Shown in pieces: positions 35,801 through 45,572 of a stretch of DNA of 64,000 nt (the first letter of the stretch is position 1; each line of letters opens with the position of its first letter). Location: assembly GCA_002118135.1 (NCBI GenBank), contig BDIU01000472.1, positions 1-64,000 on the forward strand, given 5' to 3'. The translations under genes and the position numbers were made by a program. The notes beneath the pieces were generated by a model. The model had not been told where the DNA came from. It worked only from the letters and a program-made list of their open reading frames with translations, and searched no databases. Source of the stretch: Trebouxia sp. TZW2008 (taxonomy: Eukaryota > Chlorophyta > Trebouxiophyceae > Trebouxiales > Trebouxiaceae).

Positions 35801-38800
35801 TCTTGCTGTGAAGCATTTGCTTGAGTAGCTGAGCAGCACAAGGGCAGGCACGCAGGCCCATGATTATAAGCAGCTGATCAGCAAATGATCTGATGCCTGG
35901 GTCCAGGTCATCATAAATCAAGATGTGGTCTTGACAAACTTGTCAAGAAGTGCAACTAGCTAGCCAGCACAGGATCTCATCACGACCGTCAGGCTGAGGG
36001 GCATACTTATCAGCAGCTGGGCAGCAAATGATCTGATGCCTGGGTCCAGGTCATCAAGGCGTCCCACCAGCACTGCCAGCACCAGCAGCTGCCCACTGGG
36101 GCTGTTGCAGTGCAGCCCCTGCATGGCAATGGTCTGCAGCAGACTCTCCTTCACCTCTACTGGCTGCTGGCCTTGCTCCAACAACTGCTTCGTCTCCTGC
36201 CAGGCAGCATAGCACTGTGGATGCATGAGTATGGTCTGCAGCAGGCTCCCTTCACCTTGAATGATTGCTGCCCTTGCTCCAGCACTTGCTTGGTTCCTTG
36301 TAGATTATGAAAGCACTGTAGATGTTGATTACTTGGTGTCCTTGCTCCAGCAGTTACTTCATGTCTTGCAGTCCAGTGGAGATATACTGTGCAGCACTGA
36401 CAGTGCGGAGGGTTGGTTCACTGTGGGCGCTGATGCAGCATGTTGGACACACAAGTAGGCTGTCCTGAAGTGCTTGATTGAGCCCAAGATTACACGCAAT
36501 TATCAGGGAGAAGCCAGTCCTGGAGAAAACTATCTGTGGTGACGTGCTATCTTCATAACATGATTGAGCAGATGCATGGGCCATTGCAAGACACAGTCGC
36601 CTCACCTGTAGCAGCTTGGCCTCACAGCTGGCAATCTCCACTTGCTCAGTAGTCCCAGAAGCACCTTGCGCGTACACAGCCCTCAACAGGATAGGCTGAG
36701 CGAAAGCATGGGCGTCTTGGGCAAATGCTGCTCTGACTTGCGTGCTGGAATCTGTGCTGAGATCCAGGCATGAATGAAGCAGCTCCTGAACAGTCTCTGG
36801 ATGGCTGACTGCCGCCTTTTCAGACCATGTCAGAAGAGCTTGCAGCATGATCTCCTGTAACTCACAAAGAGGTCTGTCACATCACAGCAGATCAAAGTTG
36901 TACTGATATGCAATACTGATGTTGGTCTGCCTCAAGCCGTGCACTGTCCTGCACCGTACAACACTGCATGACACATTTCATACAAGTACTTTTGCATTGA
37001 TCTTGTGGCGTTTAAGAGTTGGCACTGCCTACCTTTGTGCAGCCTGAGAGTCTGGAGCTCGGAGGTAATGTCAAATAACAGTGCGTGGCAAAGCTGCACT
37101 GCCTACCTTTTGAGAGCCTGAGGATTCATTTGAGAGCAATCCAGATTGCTCTGACGTATGGCCAAACAACAGCACATCCACAAAGGGCTTGAAGCTCTTG
37201 AAGGGCACAGCCGCCGGCCCTTGCGCACTTGTTGGCAGGCTGTGTAGGCTGCACCTTCCAATGGGCCAACAATCCAGTGCACATATGCTGTCTTCAGCAC
37301 TCAGTGGACTGCTGCCATTGCTGGTGATGGTGCTGGGCCCATTATTGTTGTTGACGGTGCTGCGGATTGCTACTGCCCTCAACCACTGTGCGGCCTTGAA
37401 GAGGGCTGACGTTCTATGCTCAACAATAGTCTGTATGCTGACCATGTCACTGACTGCAAGGGCAATGGCAGTCTGACCAATAGCCGTCTTGGTAACGTCC
37501 ACCTTTGGCAGCAGCCCTGAAAGGCAATCTAGGCCCTTTTGCAGCAGTCTGCTGCCCACTGTGGGTTGCCCTTTGCCAGCCCCTTTAGCAGCCTCTGCAG
37601 TGTTGGCAATGACCACAGGCAACAGCAGGGCTGCAGCTGACTGCACTGAGCTATCACTGTCCTGCAGAGCCTGGTGAAATAACCCATGACTGCCTTGTTT
37701 GCTGCTGAAGTCAGCAGGTGCAAGATCTGACAAACCCAACACAGTGCTTGATGCCTGTATGAGCAGTGCCCAGATCTTAGCCTGGGTCGCTGTGTGGGTC
37801 AATGGCTGCTGTGCATGCTGGGCCTGCTGGGCATGCTGTGCTGCTGCTGTGGGTTGTGATGCTGATGGGTGGCTGCGCCAAGCCATGCACAATAGAGTTT
37901 GTAGCTGTTGGCTGGAAACGCCATTGGTGGCAAACAGGTCTGTTGCTTTGCTGGCAGCCTGTGATAGGCTCTGTGGCGTTGCAGACTTGGCTTGTGTAAG
38001 ACACATGCCACAAAAGGCAGCAACCACTGCTGCAGCCAACATGTACTGTGTGTGAGCTGTGACCGGTCACAGATGATTGCATGTGTAGAACGTTGATGTG
38101 CCGTTCACAGATGATTGCATGTGTCATCAAATCTTACAGACATGCTCCAAAAGGCAAGAAACAGTCTTGCAGCTACAAGTGCTTACAGTTCACTTGTAAA
38201 GCCTGCAAGCCAGGCTAGCCTGTTCACAGACACTCTAGCTGTGTCAGAAGTGTGATGCAAGTGTTCCTGCGGCAGTGACTTACGCATGCCGCAGTGCTCT
38301 TGCAGATCATGAAAAATACATGAAGCACAGTAAGTCCCCAGGCCTCTCATGCCTGCTCAAAAGCAGAGCTATGCAGCACCAACAAGATGCAAGCTTATCA
38401 CCTAGGGTCATTTCCAGTACGTCAGGTTCAGCTGGCTCCGCATCTGGCAGCACGGCATACTGAATCCATTTCCCTGTAACAACGCCCAAAGCTGATGCTA
38501 AGCCTGAGCTTGGCACCTTTGCTGCTGCCACTAGCAGGTTCAGAAGCGCAGATAGTTGTTTTGCTGGGCCCTGGTCTGGCTCAGACTGGCTAGAATCTGC
38601 ACAACAGGAAAGGGAGGCTCCGTCTTCAAGCATCATGACAAATCCTTTGGAAGGACACGGTTGTCAATTGTGATGTGAAGGAGGCCTCATCCCAGGGAGG
38701 GATCATGAAATGATGAGACCTTATGCATGATGAGAAGATGAGGCTTCACAAGGAGGTAGTCATGATGGGAAAGAGGCCTCACAGTGCAGCAGCAGCAGCA

Positions 38801-41026
38801 GCAGCAAAGCATTGCATCCCTTCATCTGCAGTGAGAGCCCACACACGGTTGTTTGAGCCCTGGGTGCCTCCGACTTGCTCTGTACCTGTATATTTTTAAC
38901 TGTAAGGGCTAGGCGCTGCATTCAAGATTTAAGCCTGTGCATGTCGCTGTGAGGCTTGCTGCTCCATTCAGCCTGTCCGTGTAAGACTGTGAGCTTACCT
39001 GTGGGGCTGAGATGTGTCACAAGGCGCCTGACTGCAGCAAGGGACTCTTGCCACTGGTGTGAAAGAGGAGGTGGGCGACTTGACTTTTCTGAAGGGGAAG
39101 ATTGTGTCCTCCGCCGCTTCTGGACATGCTGTTCTCCTTGCGACTGAGTTTTCTGACGCTGCAAGGCATTGTTCTGCAGGCCACGTTTGCTTTTTCAGGA
39201 CATCGATTTGCGGCTATGACCCCCAACAAATGCTGTCCAAAGCCATCATTGCTTCTATGTGCACCTAGCTGAGTCATAGAACCTTACTAGAATGCATGTA
39301 GATGATGATGACTATTAGCTGCGGCAGCAGAACATGAGTTGCAAGCTGTACATGGGCTTAAAGTATGGGAAGGATCAGTCAGTTAAGCAGCATGACATGC
39401 TTTCAGGCAGCCGCAAGTCAGGAATTGTCATAGCAATAAAGTGCCAATGAAGTGACCTGATTAGCAGCAAAGGCAGCATCCAGATGTGCCGGTCCCAACT
39501 GCTGCAGCAGCAATCGCAGAGCCATGCTGACAGCACCCCCAGTCTGTGCAGAGTCCGACAGCAGCGGCATCAGCCCGACCACGTGATGCCTGAGTTGTGG
39601 GTGTTGCCTCGCAACATGCACCACCAGCTGACAGATCTGGGCCTGAAAACCTTTGAGGGTGGCTGGTATGCTGCATGCAACTCTGGGCAGGGTGGCAAGC
39701 ATGCTCTCTGCTGCTCCTGCCTCACTGTTTGACCCATCCATGACTCCAGCTAATAGGTTCAGGCAAGTGTTCATGTGCCTCTGCCAGGGATGAGCTGCTG
39801 GATGATCCACTGAGATGGTTCCGGAGCTGACGCATGCGTCCAGAGCAGTCAGGAGCGCAGCGCACACAGCGTGCACTGGAATGAGTTCAAATTCAAGCTC
39901 TGGGAGCAGGGCAGCCAGAGTGCTGAGAGCTGCAGCTTGCACAGTGAATCCAGCATGAAGGATGCAATCAGTCACATACGGTAGAGTCTCTGGTGAAATC
40001 CAAGGGAGTACAGCGTGTGGCATGGTCTTGAGGCAGTGTGCTAGCAGCTCCAGCACCATAGAGCACAAGAGCTGGCAAGACTGTAGGTTGTCCAGCTGGA
40101 CTGTGCATAGAGCCTGATTGACATCTGCTCTGTCTGTAATGAGATCTTGATTGCTGGTGGCCAAATCTGCAGTGCTGTTTGACTCTGTCTCAGCTTTTGC
40201 AATGGCCTCAGCACCGTGGAGACAGCTGACTGTAACTGCAGGCTGTGCTGCTGCCAAGCTTGATGCTTCCAGTACCCTCAAAGCTCCATATGCATCTGTA
40301 TGAGCACATAAAGATGCATGTGGAGTTGTTATAAGTTGACACCGTCTATATGACCCCCTGTTGGGTCCCTATGACGCCGTACATATTCAGTAGCAGGGTA
40401 GTATGAGTTTTGCCACTGTTGCGTATAGTGCAGTCCTACCTTCAGCCAACTCTACCACACCTCGGCAGACAGCTTTCACGACAGCTGCTGATCCCTCCGG
40501 CAGCAGCTTGATGATTGAGAACATGGTGCTCAAAAGCGCTGCCTGAACGTGTCTGTAAGTGCACCCGGATGTTGTTTGCAAGAGAAAATGTCAGGAAAAG
40601 ACCTCAACGTTTGGGTTTTCTGCTTTGCCTCACCTGAACTTTTCCTGAGCAGACATGGGGATCAGCTTCTGCAGCATAGCCAGGGCTGCAGAGCATCCAT
40701 CGTCGCATATCATCGATGGGTACCTTTGAACCGCCAGTGTTACCAGCTTCAGCACCGTAGTGAGCTCCCTTTCCTTGCCTGCAAGAGCTGCGTTATTAGT
40801 GTCTGAGCGTGATCAGCTGTGATGCTGGCAGATCCTGACCTATCCTGAAGTCGACGCATTCGCCCAACAAGGCCAGAAGCACGGTGCGCATTCTCGGCGC
40901 GACTGCGGCCGAGTTTGAGTGCGGCGTGGTGGACGCCGAATCCTCGTTCTGTGCTTGCAGGAAATCGCTGAGTTCATGCAGCAAAGTCGAAAGGGAGGTG
41001 CCATCCTGCCGGCTCGCACCCTCCAT
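14815..41026 (-). CDS. ATR: ATR checkpoint kinase (PIKK family), complete, 38 exons
   Basis: Nuclear Ser/Thr kinase that senses RPA-coated single-stranded DNA with ATRIP and signals replication stress. Exons, 5' to 3': 41026-40840, 40778-40634, 40552-40440, 40295-39457, 39158-38999, 38596-38402, 38056-37107, 36854-36606, 36214-36007, 35420-35316, 34460-34269, 33332-33060, 32606-32431, 32062-31928, 31703-31550, 31256-30988, 30164-29940, 29581-29317, 28293-28168, 27634-27488, 27077-26842, 26287-25981, 25276-25114, 24569-24443, 24099-23980, 23689-23456, 23059-22909, 22373-22205, 21922-21751, 20675-20496, 19585-19398, 19067-18863, 18493-18336, 17739-17580, 16923-16672, 16309-16190, 15603-15456, 14960-14815. 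All phases close, giving 2782 residues (plant and animal ATR are about 2650-2700). HEAT-like helices fill about residues 1-1700 (CAECLGLLGAVDPARV near 1460). FAT covers about 1700-2400. The kinase has FLAKPKDDLRKDNRMME near 2465, GLGDRHGEN (catalytic Asp about 2619) and HVDF (about 2638). The FATC tail ends QMYIWWMPWL. HVDF, not HIDF, fits ATR better than ATM, TOR or DNA-PK. Confidence 0.95.
15673..15875 (-). repeat. Two decayed copies of ATR exon 37 5' end
   Basis: On the 5' side of the real exon (15456-15603), two blocks repeat its acceptor and the reading around LRTHRDTLLSVLETLVHDPL, with broken frames. Confidence 0.75.
17020..17500 (-). repeat. Three to four decayed copies of ATR exon 35 acceptor end
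   Basis: Units of roughly 110-140 bp repeat the region coding GKRKSELLDKLLAMYPP plus upstream intron. They lie on the 5' side of the real exon (16672-16923). Similarity falls with distance from the exon. Confidence 0.75.
17785..17905 (-). repeat. Decayed copy of ATR exon 34 acceptor end
   Basis: About 120 bp repeat the exon start (FAVIPLTEETGIIEWVP..HGLRHCCQDIYIAD) nearly unchanged, then lose the frame. The complete exon is at 17580-17739. Both copies have an acceptor compatible with the upstream exon phase. Confidence 0.85.
17959..18013. repeat. 17-bp perfect stem-loop in the ATR GC-AG intron
   Basis: GTAGATGTCATGCCAGA at 17959-17975 is exactly complementary to 17997-18013, with a 21-nt loop. 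It sits in the intron that starts with GC (donor at 18335). Confidence 0.8.
19632..19975 (-). repeat. Two copies of ATR exon 31 acceptor end
   Basis: 19632-19817 repeats almost the whole exon (ALWALAAVQKSLVMGRKQ.. to LCDQLIRLCN) but loses the donor context. A shorter copy lies near 19915-19975. The exon used is 19398-19585. Confidence 0.8.
20300..21010 (-). repeat. Junction copies on both sides of ATR exon 30
   Basis: The real exon is 20496-20675. On its 3' side (20300-20440) a block repeats the donor end (EVN..NHII.., CAG|GT). On its 5' side (20840-21010) there are traces of the acceptor end (AG before NRQVST). Confidence 0.65.
21330..21745 (-). repeat. Two tandem copies of ATR exon 29 donor end
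   Basis: Two units of about 200 bp on the 3' side of exon 29 (21751-21922) repeat its end, LLTLWFDFG..IKSITVTQK, and its GTAGGC donor. Upstream parts of the copies do not match the conserved ATR sequence. Confidence 0.8.
22430..22650 (-). repeat. Copy of ATR exon 28 acceptor end
   Basis: 22540-22640 repeats the exon start (GLFE.AISLDKS.EKG.FSYAVYLDQLMRDA) with its own acceptor. The real exon (22205-22373) keeps WEKGYF and continues in frame, whereas the copy has Cys-Glu at the Trp-Glu position and then diverges. Confidence 0.8.
23105..23345 (-). repeat. Two copies of ATR exon 27 acceptor end
   Basis: Blocks at about 23120-23200 and 23255-23335 repeat AG|ATCTTGCAGCAGGCTGAGCA and the following Ser/Gly-rich reading. 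Both are on the 5' side of the real exon (22909-23059). Confidence 0.8.
23700..23830 (-). repeat. Copy of ATR exon 26 acceptor end
   Basis: About 100 bp repeat the exon start (PILALR..LALVG.AEAEAGQ) on the 5' side of the exon at 23456-23689, with an altered frame. Confidence 0.65.
24640..24815 (-). repeat. Copies of ATR exon 24 acceptor end
   Basis: One block near 24665-24735 repeats QADVVKAELAEARSEIMAP almost exactly. A shorter remnant lies at 24785-24815. The real exon is 24443-24569. Confidence 0.75.
25425..25545 (-). repeat. Copy of ATR exon 23 acceptor end
   Basis: The block repeats DAAQEQLAASRMA.AWR.GQW and the following codons, and is cut before the conserved second half. The real exon is 25114-25276. 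Confidence 0.75.
26338..26735 (-). repeat. Three copies of ATR exon 22 acceptor end
   Basis: Units at about 26338-26460, 26515-26600 and 26640-26735 repeat EVYGKLEEPDGLAGLLRLRQ with growing divergence away from the real exon (25981-26287). Each keeps an AG before the GAG codon or its remnant. Confidence 0.85.
27120..27235 (-). repeat. Copy of ATR exon 21 acceptor end
   Basis: The block repeats G(A/N)..RQA..D.STS.AQHVHQLL.SI.(Q/E)D on the 5' side of the real exon (26842-27077) and ends in a stop. Confidence 0.75.
28375..28800 (-). repeat. Three copies of ATR exon 19 acceptor end
   Basis: Three blocks repeat AG|GGGAGCTGCTGCCATTG and the reading GELLPLFKGCMPVI. The middle block (28510-28610) also keeps FLMPYLLHNV. 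The real exon, with LLHNVISAALSEG, is 28168-28293. Confidence 0.85.
29117..29225 (-). repeat. Copy of ATR exon 18 donor end
   Basis: The block repeats the end of exon 18 (W.RQLIE.HASG and its donor) on the 3' side of the real exon (29317-29581). Confidence 0.8.
30225..30350 (-). repeat. Copy of ATR exon 17 acceptor end
   Basis: The block repeats VHTPTSYKAQ.LCAECLGLLG and on to AVTL, then diverges. The real exon is 29940-30164. Confidence 0.85.
30440..30910 (-). repeat. Two to three copies of ATR exon 16 donor end
   Basis: Blocks at about 30795-30910 and 30465-30600 repeat HHTRLLS.LIGALL and neighbours with a donor-like GTAAGG or remnant. They lie on the 3' side of the real exon (30988-31256). 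Confidence 0.85.
33345..33945 (-). repeat. Four-copy array of ATR exon 12 acceptor end
   Basis: Units spaced by about 150-160 bp (near 33365-33480, 33530-33640, 33675-33775, 33830-33930) repeat DFAKFEAIMTFMESLIGM and the following codons with many changes. The intact exon is 33060-33332. Confidence 0.85.
34480..35035 (-). repeat. Four-copy array of ATR exon 11 acceptor end
   Basis: Units near 34490-34625, 34690-34760, 34780-34910 and 34960-35035 repeat AG|G.GAGCTGGCAGAT.TG and the reading ELADLLDMAVPDLALKLIP. Only the exon at 34269-34460 continues into the long in-phase sequence and a donor. Confidence 0.9.
35820..36370 (-). repeat. Junction copies on both sides of ATR exon 9
   Basis: Around the real exon (36007-36214), 35820-35945 repeats its donor half (DDLDPGIRSFA.QLLI.M), and 36220-36370 repeats its acceptor half (AW.ETKQLLEQGQQ..) twice. 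Each side carries only the junction nearest to it. Confidence 0.8.
38786..38805. repeat. (CAG)n microsatellite in ATR intron 5
   Basis: Six to seven uninterrupted CAG units, within the intron between 38999 and 38596. Confidence 0.9.
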
Positions 41027-41256
41027 CTGGAGCACGGCAGCGCTGCCAGCGCCTGCAAGGGCCGAAGCCTGCGCTGTATACCTGACAGTATGGAGCTGCC
41101 TACGGCATTGCGAGCAAAGCACGCTGCTGCGCCTGCTGCGGTATGCTGATAGGCCTTGACTTTGCCTCTTCGTTTTCCGGCATACACTGCATTGACCGGA
41201 GCGTTGAACGCTACAGAGGTGCAGCATCACGATCTGTTTGTCGATCAGGTGGTCAG
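41027..41256. promoter_or_regulatory. Bidirectional ATR / TyrRS upstream region
   Basis: Only 230 bp separate the ATR start (41026, -) from the TyrRS start (41257, +), so the 5' UTRs and promoters of both genes must share it. I see no clear TATA box. Confidence 0.6.
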
Positions 41257-44200
41257 ATGGCGAGCAACGCAGCTGAAGCTGCAGAGGCCGCCGCAGACGT
41301 GGTTGACGAAGTTGCAGACCGATTGCAGAACATAGACACCAGCACAAGCGGCAGCGAGTACGGCTGGCGAAAAACCCTTGCTTGATCAAGTTGTACCAAC
41401 AGTATTGGTCAAACCTCTCACACATGCAGGTTGACGCTTGACGAGAAGTACGAGCTATGTCGCAGCATAGGAGCGGAATGTATACAAGACGACGAGCTGC
41501 GAAACCTGTTGGAGAAGAAACCAAATCCAGTTGCATATGATGGGTTCGAGCCATCGGGCCGAATGCATATAGCGCAGGTTGCCTTCTACAGAGCATGAAA
41601 TAACTCCATCGCCAGCTTACACTGCAAGCCACACACAGACTCATCGCAGCTTTCACATGCAGGGTGTACTCAAGGCTTTGAATGTCAACAAGCTTACCAG
41701 GAGTGGTGTAACGTTCAAATTCTGGTGCGTTCTCACTCCTGAGCTGCCATTGGGTAAAATGGCAAAATGCTGAAACAGCATGCTGCATGAGCAAACTCAC
41801 GAGTAAAATGCTGAAAAAACATGGCAAATGCAAAAGTGCACACATGCAGGGTAGCTGACTGGTTTGCACAGCTCAACAATAAGATGGGTGGGGACTTGAA
41901 CAAGATTCAGACAGTAGGCAAGGTGAGTTTTAAGCAGTCAGGGTAATGATGATGCCTACACTGTTCAGCACATGTGCTAGGCGTGCGAGGCACAAGCCTT
42001 GTCTTGCCAGGCCAAAGGTGAAACGCATGTCGTATTTGCCTTTCAATCCAATCCAGGTCTGCACTGTTTGATGGCTTCAGCTCATAAAAGTAACAATCAT
42101 TACACTCTCCAGCATACATTGCTAGGCGTGTGTGGCACAACTCTCATCTCGCCAGGCAGACTCAAGCGTCATAAAGCGGACGTCTGATCACTCTGACATC
42201 TTGACAGCTCTTGACATTTGATGTGTTGACTCGATGCAGTACATGATTGAGATCTGGAAAGCAGCAGGCATGGACATGACCAGGGTTCAATTCCTGAATG
42301 CTTCTGAGGAGATCAACAAAAAGCCAAATGAGTACTGGACACTGGTGATGGATATTGCGCGACAAAACACGTTGGCTAGAATCACCAAATGCTGCCAGAT
42401 CATGGGTCGCTCAGAGTCTGACAACCTATCAGCCTCCCAGATCTTCTATCCATGTATGCAGTGTGCAGACATCTTCTTCTTGAAGGTAATGTTTGCATTT
42501 ATGGTCAGCATGTTGTGTCTCATGCCAGGCAGATGTTGCCAAGCTTTGCAACAAGGCACATATGCTCTGCTTTGCCACCAGAAGGTGTCCAACACAGCGA
42601 CAACTGGCAGCCAACACATAAGCTTGCAACACAAGTCTCACAGCTGCTGTTGCTGGCATATGTGATGGTCATGCTTCGTGGTACACTATGTGACATTGGA
42701 CTGTCATATCCTGCATTTCACAGCTGCAAAAGTCTATGCTTTTGTGATAGCCTGACGCCTCCGTGAAGTCACCGTAGTGATGGAATCTGTAGGCAGACAT
42801 TTGCCAGCTGGGTCTAGACCAGAGGAAGGTCAACGTGTTGGCAAGGGAATACTGTGACCAGTGCAAACCCAAGCGGAAACTAAAGCCAGTCATCTTGTCA
42901 CATGAGATGATGCCAGGCTTGCTACAGGTGAACAGCAATTCAAATGCGTCTGTCATCTCAGCAGCGGCTATTTGCTACCCTAGCTTTGCAGCTAAAAAGC
43001 ATTTGCATTGTGCTGTCAATGCCTCATGCTTGCCAAGAGAGTGCATATTTATCAATGAGCTATGCCTGCTGAACCTGTTCTGAGAAGTCATATGGTGAGT
43101 CTGCTGAAAGATCAAATGCACATCAACGCTGCAACAGCTGATGTGTTCTGGTTCTTGCTCAATGGTGACAAAGCAACCCCTGTCATGTACAGGGCTGACT
43201 CCCCTTACGAAAGCAATTACTGGTTTCAGAACGGCAATACCGTATGTGCAGGGCCAAGAAAAGATGTCAAAGAGTGATCCCAACAGCGCTATCTTCATGG
43301 AGGACAGTGCAGCAGAAGTCAAGACCAAAATCAAGAAGGCCTTCTGCCCGCCGGAGCAGGTGTTTGTCGTCCCTTGCTGCGCTGCACAAGCAGCTGAGTT
43401 GTGTATTGTTGGCTAACTCATTGACTTTTGTTGACCATACGCCCCTCATCATCATTGGTCAGCTCTTGACTGCGCAGTTGCTGGCAGGGATGCATGTAGG
43501 GACCCGCTTCAAGTTCAGCTGCATGAGTTGGTGCACCTCAAGTAGCCAGCAATGGCAGCTTGCAAAGTCAAGCTGAAGCTGCATTGAACTTGGGATTGCG
43601 CAGCGCAGCTCAGCCTAGCACAGCACAGCTCTTGAGCATGTGAGCATTCGAGCTTTCAATTTGCTATGCAGGTAGAAGGGAACCCCTGCCTGGCATACAT
43701 CAGGCTGATCATCTTGCCGTGGTTCAAGAGCTTTGAAGTGCAGAGGAAAGATGCGCAAGGCGGAAACAAGTGAGCTTGCATGAGAAGCCTGCCAGTGACG
43801 CATTGTTGCATACAGCATATCATGACGTCTGCAGCTGCGTTGCATTAAAATTGGCTCTTCCGAACGATGGTTCCATGGGGCTCATTGTCTATATGCCATG
43901 TGCAAGTCTAGCACTGGATGATGTTGCTCTGTGATCTGTCACTCCAGGCTACAATCATCCATCATGTGTATTGTTACAGTTGAAGCATGAAAGCAAGCTC
44001 CCCACAATGATACAAACATGTCAGAAACAAACAATTGGGCACAGCAGATACACTTAGTATGGTCACCTGTGCAGGGTGTTCAGCAGCATGGCAGAGATAG
44101 AGCAAGACTACAGTAGTGGCGCACTCCACCCAGGTATTGCATCCATGCAGCTGTTGTTGTGACCGCCCCTCACAATCTCCTGACTGTCATATGTGTCGAT

Positions 44201-44971
44201 AGTGTCACTGACGTGCAGCCAGAGACATGCTCAGCGTGCAAACACAAATTCAAAAGGCCTGGGCTGCATGTTGCCAGCAACAGTGACAGCTCATGCTTTG
44301 TTACCATCAGTGCCCTGTAAGGTCAAAGCAGGCTATGAAGTTGCAACAACTGATCACGTCACAAAATCAACATGAGCAGCATCAACAGCTTCTGGCGTTA
44401 AACTGATTTTGCTGTGCAGGTGACCTCAAGGATGCTCTGACAATTGCTTTGAACCGGATCTTGCAGCCAGTGAGGGATCACTTTGAGCAGAATTCAGGGG
44501 CTGCAGCCCTCCTCAAGAAGGTCAAGGTAACTCACTATGGCAATGCTGTGATAGGAATAACCCAGCAGCAGAAGCAGTGCTCACAGTGGCATTGAAAGAG
44601 CCTCCTGCTCAAGATAACATTCATCATGCATTGTCAGAGGCCTGGTTGTGGCACGCCCTTTGACAGCAATGGCATGACAGCAGAATTTGTGCTCAAGGCG
44701 GCATGAGAAGCTCTGTCCTCAGGGCCAGCACACACTGTGTGTACACAGCAGCCTGCTTCAATTTGTGGACGAGGCAGCCTGCAAAAGACTGCCTTGACAC
44801 CGAGGCTTTCTGCTGGTCTAGGCAAACATGTCTTGACTCAAGATAACGGGGAGTAGTACGCTCATCAGAACAGTGTATGCAGCTGTCAAGACAGAACAGC
44901 CCATTTCGAATTGTACAGCAGGCATGACTGACATCTGTCTGTGCCTGCAGTCCTACAAGGTGACTAAGTGA
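41257..44971 (+). CDS. Tyrosyl-tRNA synthetase, cytosolic eukaryotic/archaeal type
   Basis: Attaches tyrosine to tRNA-Tyr in the cytosol. Eleven exons (41257-41357, 41430-41577, 41663-41724, 41850-41922, 42240-42485, 42793-42927, 43252-43359, 43672-43769, 44075-44133, 44420-44526, 44951-44971) close in frame to 385 residues, close to the plant enzyme's length as I know it. The class I signature appears as HIAQ (about 80-83) after YDGFEPSGRM. KMSKSD is at about 259-264. Other family segments are ADWFAQLNNKMGGDL, CCQIMGRSE and YPCMQCADIFFLK. The last exon codes for only SYKVTK and the stop, as in plant TyrRS. No plastid or mitochondrial targeting extension is seen: the N-terminus is Ala/Glu/Asp-rich. 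There is no EMAP-like C-terminal extension, in contrast to the animal enzyme. Confidence 0.95.
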
Positions 44972-45572
44972 AGGCATGGCAAGGTTGACATGGTCGACAG
45001 CGTGATGATGGTGGACAGCTTGCTTGTTGCTGACCTGAAGCTATGTACACACAATATCAAGTACTGTTGAAGTAATCGGTGAGCCTTGCACGTATTCTAT
45101 AAGATCCAGCGCAATGCTCAAGGCGCAAAGAGCAACTGCAGATAGGCTTGCTGTTTCAGCTCAGGCAGTGATACCTGAGCATCTTGTTGGATGCCAGCGT
45201 GGCATGCGTGACGCCTGTCTAAGTAAGAACTCTTGAGTTTGGGAGCACCGATTAGCAGCATGTCCTCGGCATTACATTGCTGACATGGAATAAGGCTGAA
45301 GAGGAAGTGCTGAGTGGTTCAACAAGGCTTTTTGGCAGCAACGGCTGAAACGTGCTGGCTGTCTTCAATGCACCACCTGCATCTTCATCCATAAGTTCGA
45401 CACAGACCATCTTGCCTCCAAGGTTGAGCAACTTGCCAACATGCAAGGCTGATTTAGATTCTGGGAAATGAGAAGCAACAGACTTTCAGAGCAGACGTTG
45501 ACGGCAAAGCCTACTTTGATTGACAAGGCTTACCGACCTAACGCTGAGCTTCTCGTTTTGTGAAGTCCTTCA
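44972..45572. other. Intergenic/5' region of the RNA methyltransferase
   Basis: About 600 bp. It should contain the TyrRS 3' UTR and the missing first exon or 5' UTR of the next gene. An ATG at 45468 opens a 31-codon frame but does not join the next exon cleanly. Confidence 0.4.

Noticed and set aside
43062..43277. Plus-strand frame of 71 codons in the TyrRS gene
   Set aside because: It lies between exons that join in phase at MPGLLQ|GQEKMSKS, exactly as in the family, so it is intron.
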